Source of the DNA: Candidatus Sulfuricurvum sp. RIFRC-1
Lineage (GTDB): Bacteria; Campylobacterota; Campylobacteria; Campylobacterales; Sulfurimonadaceae
Direction: 5' to 3'
DNA: 64,000 bases
Assembly: GCF_000310245.1 (NCBI RefSeq)
Contig: NC_020505.1
Span: forward strand, 310,001-374,000
The notes below the pieces were generated by a model. It was given only the letters and a program-made list of their open reading frames with translations. It was not told the origin of the DNA and did not search any database. Shown here one piece after another: positions 42,920 through 50,679 of this stretch. Made by a program: the position numbers and the translations under genes. The stretch's first letter is position 1; each line of letters begins with the position of its first letter.

Positions 42920-44152
42920 ATGGAACAATTTTTAGAAAAAGCAAAATCTGCCAGTCGTGTTTTAGCGACGATGAGCGGGTCGGAACGTAACCGTATTTTG
43001 CGAGAGATGGCCGAAGCGCTTCGTGCAAACACGATGAACATCATCGAAGCTAATGCTTTGGATATGCGAAATGCGCAGGAGAGCAGTCTTGCTCCATCGA
43101 TGAAAGAGCGATTGCTGTTGGATGAAAAGCGGATTGATGCGATGGCAGTCGCAATCCTTGAGATTGCCGCACTTAAAGATCCTATCGGAAAAGTGATCGA
43201 GGGATGGGTCACCGAAGCGGGGCTGAAAATCGAGAAAGTGAGCATCCCTATCGGGGTAATCGGGATCATTTACGAATCCCGTCCGAATGTAACCTCAGAT
43301 ACGGCGGCACTCTGTTTTAAAAGTTCGAACGGGTGTGTCCTCAAGGGGGGAAAAGAGGCTGAAGCTTCCAACAAGATCATTGCTGATGTATTACAGCAGG
43401 TTCTGGTCCGCAATAATCTCCCGAAAGAGTTGATTGCTCTGCTACCCGATGCAACGCGTGAAGGGGTGGCTAAACTGATCAAAATGGATCAATACGTCGA
43501 TTTGATCGTTCCACGGGGTGGCGAAGCCTTGATTCGCTTTGTGAGTCAAAATGCGAGTGTCCCTGTTGTCAAACACGATAAAGGGCTGTGCCATACCTAT
43601 ATCGATAAAGGGGCGAATATCGAGAATGCGATAGCCATTGCCCTTAATGCGAAAGTACAGCGTCCCGGAGTGTGCAATTCGATGGAGACACTGCTCGTTG
43701 ATGGAGCGATTGCCGCAGAGGTCCTCCCGATCCTCAAAGAGGCATTTGAGCGTGCACATACACAGCTCAAAGGGTGTGAATTAACCCGTGAAGTGATCGA
43801 TGTGGAAACTGCGAGTGAAGAGGATTTTGATACGGAGTATCTCGCCAATATTCTTAATATTCGTGTAGTCGATGGAGTTGAGGGGGCGATAAGCCATATC
43901 GTTCGATTCGGATCGGGTCACTCCGAGGCGATCATTACCGAAAACATCACCACATCCGAGCGGTTTATGGATTGCGTAGATGCGGCGGCGGTGTATGTGA
44001 ATGCTTCTACCCGTTTCACCGATGGCGGGGCTTTCGGATTCGGGGCTGAAGTGGGAATTAGTACCAATAAACTCCATGCCAGAGGACCGATGGGTGTGGA
44101 GGGTTTAACGACGTATAAATACAAAGTGTATGGAAAAGGACAGATTCGTTGA
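42920..44152 (+). CDS. proA: Gamma-glutamyl phosphate reductase
   Basis: A 410-residue aldehyde dehydrogenase-like enzyme that makes glutamate semialdehyde in proline synthesis. Motifs: YESRPNVTSDTAALC, the IVPRGGEALI loop, the catalytic cysteine in RPGVCNSMETLL, and DGGAFGFGAEVGIST at the end. AAGGA is upstream. Its stop overlaps the TTG start of the following ABC ATPase by 4 nt. Confidence 0.96.
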   Translation: MEQFLEKAKSASRVLATMSGSERNRILREMAEALRANTMNIIEANALDMRNAQESSLAPSMKERLLLDEKRIDAMAVAILEIAALKDPIGKVIEGWVTEAGLKIEKVSIPIGVIGIIYESRPNVTSDTAALCFKSSNGCVLKGGKEAEASNKIIADVLQQVLVRNNLPKELIALLPDATREGVAKLIKMDQYVDLIVPRGGEALIRFVSQNASVPVVKHDKGLCHTYIDKGANIENAIAIALNAKVQRPGVCNSMETLLVDGAIAAEVLPILKEAFERAHTQLKGCELTREVIDVETASEEDFDTEYLANILNIRVVDGVEGAISHIVRFGSGHSEAIITENITTSERFMDCVDAAAVYVNASTRFTDGGAFGFGAEVGISTNKLHARGPMGVEGLTTYKYKVYGKGQIR

Positions 44153-44736
44153 ACTCTGTTTTAAATATCGAAAATATATCTTTTGGATATAGTAAAGATA
44201 TATTTATTTTTGATAATTTTTCTTTAGCCCTTAACAAAGGGGAAATCAAAGCGATTGTCGGGCCCAGCGGTGTCGGTAAATCGACACTGTTTGAACTCGT
44301 TTTAGGGCATCGTAAACCCTCATCCGGGTTTATCCGAGCATCGTCGTATTCTCAAGTCTTTCAAGATCCCTACAGCTCATTTCATCCTACCTATACGATA
44401 CGAGAACAAATCATAGAAGTAACGTCGATGGAGGGGTATCAGGAGTTGTTAGAACAGATGGGATTGGAAGAGTATCATCTGGATATGTTGCCGCATAAAC
44501 TCTCAGGAGGTCAGCTGCAGAGATGCTCAATCCTTCGTGCATTGCTGATGAAGCCGGAATTGCTGCTTTTGGATGAACCGACTTCGGCACTTGATAATCT
44601 TAATCAGCTCGAAATTATGAAATTGATTGTGAATCATATAACAGGGATGGGTGTGCTATTGATCACCCATGACGGTGATTTGGCACGCTGGTGTGCGGAT
44701 GAGATTATTACCCTAACTCAACCAATGTCGAATTAA
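44149..44736 (+). CDS. Orphan ABC transporter ATPase, oligopeptide/nickel-type
   Basis: A 195-residue ATPase, short for the family: Walker A GPSGVGKST, Q-loop FQDPYSSFHPTYT, signature LSGGQLQR, Walker B LLLLDEPTSALD, H-loop ITHD. The QDPYSS-x-P segment resembles DppF/OppF/NikE ATPases, but their C-terminal extension is absent. The TTG start overlaps the proA stop. No permease is nearby, so its partner is unknown. Its end overlaps convergent crcB by 24 nt. Confidence 0.82.
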   Translation: MNSVLNIENISFGYSKDIFIFDNFSLALNKGEIKAIVGPSGVGKSTLFELVLGHRKPSSGFIRASSYSQVFQDPYSSFHPTYTIREQIIEVTSMEGYQELLEQMGLEEYHLDMLPHKLSGGQLQRCSILRALLMKPELLLLDEPTSALDNLNQLEIMKLIVNHITGMGVLLITHDGDLARWCADEIITLTQPMSN

Positions 44737-45105
44737 ATAATACCCTGACGCTGCCATTAAAACGGTTCCGAAGGTATTGAGCGCCATATTGGCCGCCGCC
44801 ATAAGCAGATGGCCGCCGCTGAGCAATAAAAAAGTTTCCATCGCAAAGGTGGAATAAGTTGTGAGCCCCCCCAAAAAGCCGGTAGTAAGAAATGATTTCA
44901 TGTGTACACTAAAGAGGGTCGTATAGGTGAAGTAGGCGAAGAGTGCACCGATGATGAAACTGCCCAGCAGATTAACCGACATTGTCCCAAAAGGGAGGGT
45001 GTGAGGAAAGTTATGATTGACAACACCGTTCATATAGGCACGAAGTATCGCCCCTAAAAAGGCACCGCTACCGATAGCGAGGATGGTTTGCCAGCTCATC
45101 ATCAT
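44713..45105 (-). CDS. crcB: CrcB/Fluc fluoride channel
   Basis: A 130-residue, four-helix dimeric channel that exports fluoride. Signatures: GTMSVNLLGSFIIG and GFLGGLTTYSTFAMET. Three consecutive ATGs (45105, 45102, 45099) are possible starts; AAAGG upstream fits the later ones better. The start lies 32-38 nt inside plsC. No fluoride riboswitch is visible, and the gene is read from the upstream operon. Confidence 0.92.
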   Translation of the reverse strand: MMMSWQTILAIGSGAFLGAILRAYMNGVVNHNFPHTLPFGTMSVNLLGSFIIGALFAYFTYTTLFSVHMKSFLTTGFLGGLTTYSTFAMETFLLLSGGHLLMAAANMALNTFGTVLMAASGYYLIRHWLS

Positions 45106-45763
45106 AGACCTTTTGCATTAGAGTATGGATTTCATTGAGCCACTCCGGATTGCTCTTATCCGCTATAAACGAGTCCAAATAAACGGCGGTGATAGTACCG
45201 GGGTTAAAATCTTTCCGTTTGTTGCTGAAATGCCATGCCGTTGCGATTAACACGACGGGCTGCACTTTGAGACTATACTTGTCGGCAACCATTTTTGCGC
45301 CCGCTTTAAAAGGCTTCATTTTGCCGGTTTCGGTACGGGTTCCTTCGGGGAAAATAGTGATAACACGGCCATGATCGAGGCGGTCTTTGCACTCTTTGAT
45401 CAGTTTGACAAGCGCGGTTTTAGACTCTCGCTCCAATGCGATGTCTTTGGGAAGACGAACAACCAAACCGAAAAACGGGACATTAAACAGCTCTTTTTTA
45501 GCGACCCATGCCAAATCTTTGGTACTAATCGTCTCCATAATACCGATGTCAATGTCGCTTTGATGGTTGATTAAATACATTTGCGCATCCGGATCGGGTC
45601 TCCCTTTGACACGGACAGGTACAAAAACAAGAAGACGGATGAACCATGCCGAAACTTTAACAGCGTAAGGCTTTGGGAGGAGATAAAAAGTAGCGATCAT
45701 CAGGGTCATCCCGGTAAAGATGACGATTACCGCATAAAGCCACTTAATTCGAGCAAAGATCAC
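45068..45763 (-). CDS. plsC: 1-acyl-sn-glycerol-3-phosphate acyltransferase
   Basis: A 231-residue membrane-associated acyltransferase that turns lysophosphatidate into phosphatidate. The catalytic NHQSDIDIG (H-x4-D) and the substrate motif FPEGTRTETG are intact; an N-terminal membrane helix (YAVIVIFTGMTLMIATFYLL) is present. It overlaps the SH3-type gene before it by 20 nt and crcB after it by about 35 nt. Confidence 0.93.
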   Translation of the reverse strand: MIFARIKWLYAVIVIFTGMTLMIATFYLLPKPYAVKVSAWFIRLLVFVPVRVKGRPDPDAQMYLINHQSDIDIGIMETISTKDLAWVAKKELFNVPFFGLVVRLPKDIALERESKTALVKLIKECKDRLDHGRVITIFPEGTRTETGKMKPFKAGAKMVADKYSLKVQPVVLIATAWHFSNKRKDFNPGTITAVYLDSFIADKSNPEWLNEIHTLMQKVYDDELANHPRYR

Positions 45764-46886
45764 GTTGATTAACCCATCCTACTTTTTCATTGCTAAGGTG
45801 GACTTTGGTAAACTCACCCACCTCTTTTTCCGCTTCTAAATGCTCTTCTTGAAGGGTCATTTCAAAAATTGTCCCATTTTTTATCGGAAGCAAGTAGATA
45901 GGGGCATCTTTTTTGACACAGACGTCTTGATTCGGTAAAAGTGCAAAAACAATGTAAAACATCGGCAGTACCGAAGCGTACAGATACCATTTCTCACGTC
46001 TCCAGTAAAACAATCCTGCGAGAATTAAGACAACAACAACCGCAGCACCCACTTTAAGTTCGGTATGGCGTGCATCCGTCGGAGAGAGATCGCTTTGGGT
46101 TGAGACGGTATCATCATCCACAACGATCGGAATAGTGAGCGACTCATAGCGTTGCTTTTGAAGATTAAAGTACGAAAAATTGAGGTTTTGTTCATCGTTA
46201 GGAATGATCACATAATAGGTCATTTGTGATTCACCGACATTGGAAAGTTTGGACTCAAACCCCTGTTTGATGGCATTTGGAATGTTAAAATCACTGATAT
46301 TACAACGTGACGCTTTAACGGTGAAAATGACGACATTGCTCTCATTATTGTAGGCGGTCGTTTTATAATTGATAATAGTAAATTTTTCGGCTAAAACATT
46401 CGCAAAACCTGATGGCGGGCTGAGGGTTGTTGCACTGAGTGATGTTCCGCTCAGAGTTTCAGATGTTGCTCCGGTAGAGGTAATGGTGGCGGTAACATCG
46501 GGAAGGCGCACTGCAGAAGATTGAACGAGAAAATAAAAGGTGTCGTAAATACCGTCTTCTTGTACTTTTCGACGCGGGGTATCACTAAAAATGCGGATAC
46601 CCTCTTCGTTTTGAAGGGTATATTCGATATTTCCTGCGGCTAAATCTACCGGGGTGAGTTTAACGGTGAGGGCAATGATTTCACCCACATACGGATGAGT
46701 CGGCAGATCGGTAAATTCTAAGGTAAGTCCAGATGCCGTGGAGCCCGTTGCGGCTGAGAAAAGTGAATCGATTGAAGAGGGTGCTTCCTCGGTAGAAGGT
46801 TCTTCCGCAGAGGGCTCACTCAGTACGGAGGGCTCTGCAAAAAGAATCTGCGTGAACAGCAGAAAAAAGAGGATCAGTGTTTTCAA
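45744..46886 (-). CDS. Secreted/membrane protein with C-terminal SH3-like domain
   Basis: A 380-residue protein: signal peptide (LILFFLLFTQILFAEP), beta-rich periplasmic part (about 50-270, BatD-like in character), two membrane helices near 280-300 and 305-325 (VGAAVVVVLILAGLFYW, LYASVLPMFYIVFALL) and a C-terminal SH3-like domain (GEFTKVHLSNEKVGWVN). It overlaps purQ by 4 nt, so it is read from the pur operon. A conserved Campylobacterota hypothetical in style; function unknown. Confidence 0.6.
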   Translation of the reverse strand: MKTLILFFLLFTQILFAEPSVLSEPSAEEPSTEEAPSSIDSLFSAATGSTASGLTLEFTDLPTHPYVGEIIALTVKLTPVDLAAGNIEYTLQNEEGIRIFSDTPRRKVQEDGIYDTFYFLVQSSAVRLPDVTATITSTGATSETLSGTSLSATTLSPPSGFANVLAEKFTIINYKTTAYNNESNVVIFTVKASRCNISDFNIPNAIKQGFESKLSNVGESQMTYYVIIPNDEQNLNFSYFNLQKQRYESLTIPIVVDDDTVSTQSDLSPTDARHTELKVGAAVVVVLILAGLFYWRREKWYLYASVLPMFYIVFALLPNQDVCVKKDAPIYLLPIKNGTIFEMTLQEEHLEAEKEVGEFTKVHLSNEKVGWVNQRDLCSN

Positions 46887-47557
46887 GCGTTTATAAACCC
46901 TTCGAGCATCGCTCGTCCATCATCTGAACCTAAAAGAGCCTCCATCGCGCGTTCAGGATGGGGCATAAGACCAAAAACATTTTTGGCTTTATTGCAAATC
47001 CCTGCGATACTGTCGACTGACCCGTTTGGATTATCGATATTTCCCGAGCAATCAGTGTATTGTAACAGCACTTGATTATTCGCGTAAAGCTCTTTGAGTC
47101 CTTCTTCATCGATATAGAAGTTGCCGTCATGGTGTGCAATAGGGATATTGACCACTTGATCGACTGAACAATGACGTAAGAAATCATTATCGTTATTGAT
47201 CACTTTCAGATGGTGGTGACGAGAAATAAAGTGTAGCCCCTCATTCCGTTTGAGTGCACCTGGAAGGAGGCCGGTTTCGGTTAGAACTTGAAAACCGTTG
47301 CAAATTCCTAAAACTTTTCCGCCGTTATCCGCATATACTTTAAGGGCTTTCATAATCGGAGACATTTTTGCAATGGCACCGCTGCGGAGATAATCGCCGT
47401 AGCTGAATCCTCCTGCGGCTACTACCAAATCCATGTCAGAGGGGATAACATCTTCTTTGTGCCAAAGAATTTGTGTTTCGCACCCTAATGCGGCAAACGC
47501 ATATTGGGCATCATACTCACAGTTTGTCCCCGGAAATTGGATGATGCCTACTTTCAT
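46883..47557 (-). CDS. purQ: Phosphoribosylformylglycinamidine synthase subunit PurQ
   Basis: A 224-residue class I glutamine amidotransferase that supplies ammonia to FGAM synthase. The start KVGIIQFPGTNCEYD, the nucleophile cysteine in LGICNGFQVL and the C-terminal HPERAME with the catalytic His-Glu are present. It overlaps purS by 4 nt. Confidence 0.96.
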   Translation of the reverse strand: MKVGIIQFPGTNCEYDAQYAFAALGCETQILWHKEDVIPSDMDLVVAAGGFSYGDYLRSGAIAKMSPIMKALKVYADNGGKVLGICNGFQVLTETGLLPGALKRNEGLHFISRHHHLKVINNDNDFLRHCSVDQVVNIPIAHHDGNFYIDEEGLKELYANNQVLLQYTDCSGNIDNPNGSVDSIAGICNKAKNVFGLMPHPERAMEALLGSDDGRAMLEGFINA

Positions 47558-47799
47558 GCTTGAATCTCGATTTCATAATCTTCGATAACGGTATTGGCCA
47601 AAAGCTCTTCACACATATGGGCTACTTTTTCTTTTGCGACCACAGCATCAGACTCATTCATCTCAATGATGATTTGTTTGCCGACACGGACATCACGAAC
47701 ACTTTCAAAGCCGTGACCGCTGAGGGCATGCTGTACCGCTTTACCTTGAGAGTCCAAAACTCCGTTTTTCAAAAATACGTTTACAATTGCTTTCATCAT
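47554..47799 (-). CDS. purS: Phosphoribosylformylglycinamidine synthase subunit PurS
   Basis: An 81-residue small subunit that bridges PurQ and PurL. The KAIVNVFLKNGVLDSQGKAVQHAL start and RVGKQIIIEM core are typical. It lies between purC (24-nt gap) and purQ (4-nt overlap), the usual Gram-positive/epsilon arrangement in which PurL is split from PurQ and PurS. Confidence 0.94.
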   Translation of the reverse strand: MMKAIVNVFLKNGVLDSQGKAVQHALSGHGFESVRDVRVGKQIIIEMNESDAVVAKEKVAHMCEELLANTVIEDYEIEIQA

Positions 47800-47822
47800 T
47801 ATTCCTTTGGTATGTCGTATAA

Positions 47823-48533
47823 TCAGTTCAAAATTCGGTTTAGTACTTCTTCGTAAGCGACTTTGAGTCCGCCGAGTCCTTGGCGGAAACGGTCTTTATC
47901 CATTTTCTCACCGGTTTCTAAATCCCAAAAACGGCAGTTGTCGGGACTGATCTCATCGGCAAGGATGATTTTGCCGTCTTTATCGCGACCGAATTCAAGT
48001 TTGAAATCGACGAGGTTAAGCCCTTTATCATGGAAATAGGGACGAAGAATAGAATTGACTTCACGAGCCATAGCACGCAATTGATCGAGTTCCGCTTCAT
48101 TTTTAACGAGTTCTAAAATCAAACAATGTTGATCGTTCAGTTTCGGATCACCGAGGGCATCATTTTTGTAATCGAATTCGACCAACGTAAACGGAAGAAC
48201 GGTTCCATCGGCAATTCCAAGATTTTTACTGAGACTTCCTGTCGCTATGTTACGTACGATAACTTCGATAAGGATGATGTCCACTTTTTTACAAAGCATG
48301 TTAGTATCATCGAGCATCTCGACAAAATGGGACTCTATACCGCGAGAAGCAAGCATTTTAAACAATTCCGTTGAAATCTTGTTGTTCAAGGCACCTTTGC
48401 CCGATTCATTGTCTTTTTTTGCGCCGTTGAATGCGGTCAGATCATCCTTAAATTCGGCAATGACCAGATTGGCATCGTCGGTGCTAAAGAGGCGTTTAGC
48501 CTTTCCTTCGTAGATGAGATCGCGTTTTTCCAT
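47823..48533 (-). CDS. purC: Phosphoribosylaminoimidazole-succinocarboxamide synthase (SAICAR synthase)
   Basis: A 236-residue enzyme that ligates aspartate to CAIR. Motifs: [10 protein letters not shown], the [10 protein letters not shown] metal/ATP site, [12 protein letters not shown] and [15 protein letters not shown]. Length is standard. It follows ctp by 2 nt and leads the purC-purS-purQ group. Confidence 0.96.
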   Translation of the reverse strand: MEKRDLIYEGKAKRLFSTDDANLVIAEFKDDLTAFNGAKKDNESGKGALNNKISTELFKMLASRGIESHFVEMLDDTNMLCKKVDIILIEVIVRNIATGSLSKNLGIADGTVLPFTLVEFDYKNDALGDPKLNDQHCLILELVKNEAELDQLRAMAREVNSILRPYFHDKGLNLVDFKLEFGRDKDGKIILADEISPDNCRFWDLETGEKMDKDRFRQGLGGLKVAYEEVLNRILN

Positions 48534-48535
48534 GG

Positions 48536-49858
48536 TTATTTTCCTTTGACTATGATTAGAGCTTTAATGATATCAACGCCCTCTTTGAGCTGAATGTCTT
48601 TGTTCAGCTGTTCAGGGGTAATGACCGTTTTATTGGTGGCATTGGCTTCGGTCACATCGACCATACCGTCATTCTTTTCGAGTTCGGATTCCAGATGTTT
48701 TTTGAGGTCGGCTTCTTTGATATTAAACGATTTGTCGTGATTTTTGATCTCACCGGCGATAACTTCGATGTCCGGAACTACGCCGACAGCTTGGATAGTA
48801 CGGCCGCTTGGGAGATAATATCGGGCAACCGTAAGTTTGATCGCTTCAGTTTCCGTTACCGGCATGACAACTTGAACGGAGCCTTTACCGAATGTTTTTT
48901 CTCCGACAATGACGGCCCGTTTCAAATCTTGCAGTGCTCCGCTGACGATTTCTGAAGCACTGGCTGAACCTTCATTGACCAAAACGACGAGAGGCAAATC
49001 GGTAACAGTAGCACTTTTAGTCGCGCTGTAAGAAACATCGTCGGCTTTGTTGCGCCCTTTTTGAGAGACGATAACCCCTTCATTGACAAACAAGTCCGTA
49101 AGCTCGACCGCTTGATCCAGCAGTCCTCCCGGATTGTTACGAAGGTCTAAAATAATCCCTTTACTTTTAGAGGCATGTTTTTTGATGGCTGTTTTCACAT
49201 CGGCGGCCACTTTTTTGTCGAAGCTCGTGACGCGGATATAGAGGATATTTCCGCTGATGGTACGGGTGTAAACCGATTCAACGGTGATAATATCGCGGAT
49301 GATGTGAAATTTCAGAGGATCGGCTGAACCTTTTCGGACGATGGTGAGGTCAATCGGTGTTTTAGGCGTTCCGCGCATAAGAGACACTGCGTCATCGATC
49401 GTCATGCTTAAGGTTGCTTTGTCATTGATTTTCAGGATGATATCGCCGGATTTGATCCCTGCCTTATCCGCAGGTGTCCCTTCGATAGGAGCGATAACGG
49501 TGAGGGCGTTATCACGCATTCCGACCGTAATCCCTAAGCCGCCGAATTCGCCGTCCGTTTGGGTTTTGAGATTATCGTAGCTTTTTTTGTCCATATAGGT
49601 GGAGTGGGCATCCAGATTGGAGAGCATACCCTGAAGCGATTTATCGATCAATTGATCAATCGTAAGGCCGTCTACATTGTATTGTTCGACAATCCCTAAA
49701 ACTTTAGTAAATTTTGCCAGAGATTGGAGGCGTGAGGCTTCTACAGAGGGTTCAGCAGGTGCAACGGTGTTGCTTTTTGCAAACAGTGATGAAGAGAGGG
49801 CAACACTTATTGCTACGGCACTCATAAAGCCGACAACCATCATTTTTGTGTTTTTCAT
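48536..49858 (-). CDS. C-terminal processing peptidase (S41), CtpA/Prc type
   Basis: A 440-residue periplasmic serine protease with signal peptide ([20 protein letters not shown]), a PDZ domain (about 90-175, GGLGITVGM) and an S41 domain with [13 protein letters not shown], the catalytic serine in [10 protein letters not shown] and lysine in [11 protein letters not shown]. It trims C-termini of secreted proteins. ATG 49858 is chosen as it starts directly before the signal peptide. It heads the purC-S-Q operon on the minus strand. Confidence 0.94.
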   Translation of the reverse strand: MKNTKMMVVGFMSAVAISVALSSSLFAKSNTVAPAEPSVEASRLQSLAKFTKVLGIVEQYNVDGLTIDQLIDKSLQGMLSNLDAHSTYMDKKSYDNLKTQTDGEFGGLGITVGMRDNALTVIAPIEGTPADKAGIKSGDIILKINDKATLSMTIDDAVSLMRGTPKTPIDLTIVRKGSADPLKFHIIRDIITVESVYTRTISGNILYIRVTSFDKKVAADVKTAIKKHASKSKGIILDLRNNPGGLLDQAVELTDLFVNEGVIVSQKGRNKADDVSYSATKSATVTDLPLVVLVNEGSASASEIVSGALQDLKRAVIVGEKTFGKGSVQVVMPVTETEAIKLTVARYYLPSGRTIQAVGVVPDIEVIAGEIKNHDKSFNIKEADLKKHLESELEKNDGMVDVTEANATNKTVITPEQLNKDIQLKEGVDIIKALIIVKGK

Positions 49859-49932
49859 ACGTTTTTGAACCTCATGCAGAGCCATAAATAAGATCAGCAA
49901 TTATAGTGAAAACTTCATTAATTAACAATGAC

Positions 49933-50136
49933 TCAGTTCACTTCGATAACGACATCACCGATCGTGATTTTCTCCCCTTTGGTGATTTTTGCCCGTTTGC
50001 GGGTTTCCACGGTACCGTTGCGTAAAACGTGGCTATTCTCGATCAGTATCTTTGCTTGTCCGCCGGTATCGACAAGGTCAAGAAGTTTGATCAGTTTATG
50101 GAGTTCGATAAAAGGTTCGGTGAGGGTATAGGTCAT
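49933..50136 (-). CDS. S4-domain RNA-binding protein (YbcJ-like)
   Basis: A 67-residue S4-type RNA-binding protein: IELHKLIKLLDLVDTGGQAKILIENSHVLRNG with TRKRAKITKGEKI, matching YbcJ-type proteins. These bind structured RNA; the partner is unknown. It lies between ctp and the RRM gene on the same strand. Confidence 0.85.
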   Translation of the reverse strand: MTYTLTEPFIELHKLIKLLDLVDTGGQAKILIENSHVLRNGTVETRKRAKITKGEKITIGDVVIEVN

Positions 50137-50200
50137 GAATGGTCTTTACAGTAAAATTAATAGATATTTGATAGAAGAAAAGGGGAAAAATAAAAGGTGC

Positions 50201-50224
50201 ATGAAAGCCCCGTAGGGCTTCATG
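50201..50224 (-). terminator. Hairpin after the RRM gene
   Basis: On the minus strand ATGAAGCCC pairs with GGGCTTTCAT with one bulge, starting 8 nt after the RRM stop codon. A T-rich stretch follows after a few bases. Confidence 0.6.
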
Positions 50225-50231
50225 GATGTGA

Positions 50232-50504
50232 TTACCAGCGGTCGCGTGGAGGGCGTGGAGCACGAGGACGAGCTTCGTTAACACGAAGTGTACGTCCGCC
50301 GAAGTCGTTACCTTCAAGAGCAGTGATCGCTTTATTAGCTTCATCTTGGTTCGCCATTTCAACGAAACCGAAACCGCGAAAACGGCCTGTCTCTTTGTCG
50401 TTTACGAATTTAACTGAACTAACTTCACCGTATTGTCCGAAAAGATCTTTCAAATCATTTTCGTCTTTGCCGTAGGGAATATTCCCGACATAAATTTGTG
50501 TCAC
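50232..50504 (-). CDS. RRM-domain RNA-binding protein
   Basis: A 90-residue single RRM. RNP2 is IYVGNIPYG at the start, RNP1 is RGFGFVEMA near residue 45, and a short arginine/proline tail follows (RPRAPRPPRDRW). Proteins of this kind in cyanobacteria and epsilonproteobacteria are often cold-induced and bind RNA. It starts with GTG within ATGTGA, as fabF does, with CGGAG placed 6 nt before the GTG. A palindromic promoter lies about 105-140 nt upstream. Confidence 0.93.
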   Translation of the reverse strand: MTQIYVGNIPYGKDENDLKDLFGQYGEVSSVKFVNDKETGRFRGFGFVEMANQDEANKAITALEGNDFGGRTLRVNEARPRAPRPPRDRW

Positions 50505-50608
50505 ATTGTACTCCGTGAAAAAATCGAACTATAACCAGCATAATCCTTAAAACATTTTAGCCTTTAAAATCTTATGGGAATGTTAAAAATAATTGTATTT
50601 CCGTTATT

Positions 50609-50645
50609 AGTATAATCGTCTTGTAAAAACTTTACAAAAACGATT
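50609..50645 (-). promoter_or_regulatory. Promoter with nested palindrome upstream of the RRM gene
   Basis: On the minus strand TTGTAA (50637-50632) and TATACT (50614-50609) are 17 nt apart. Two nested inverted repeats cover this stretch: TTGTAAA/TTTACAA (50621-50637) and AATCGT/ACGATT (50614-50645). It could be an operator or, in the transcript of the upstream gene, a hairpin. The predicted leader of the RRM mRNA is about 100 nt. Confidence 0.5.
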
Positions 50646-50679
50646 TTATCGGGATAAAAGCAGAGTGAAGGGTGTTAAT

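Noticed and set aside
45106-45763. Fluoride riboswitch for crcB
   Set aside because: The region upstream of crcB is coding sequence of plsC; no room or motif for the aptamer.
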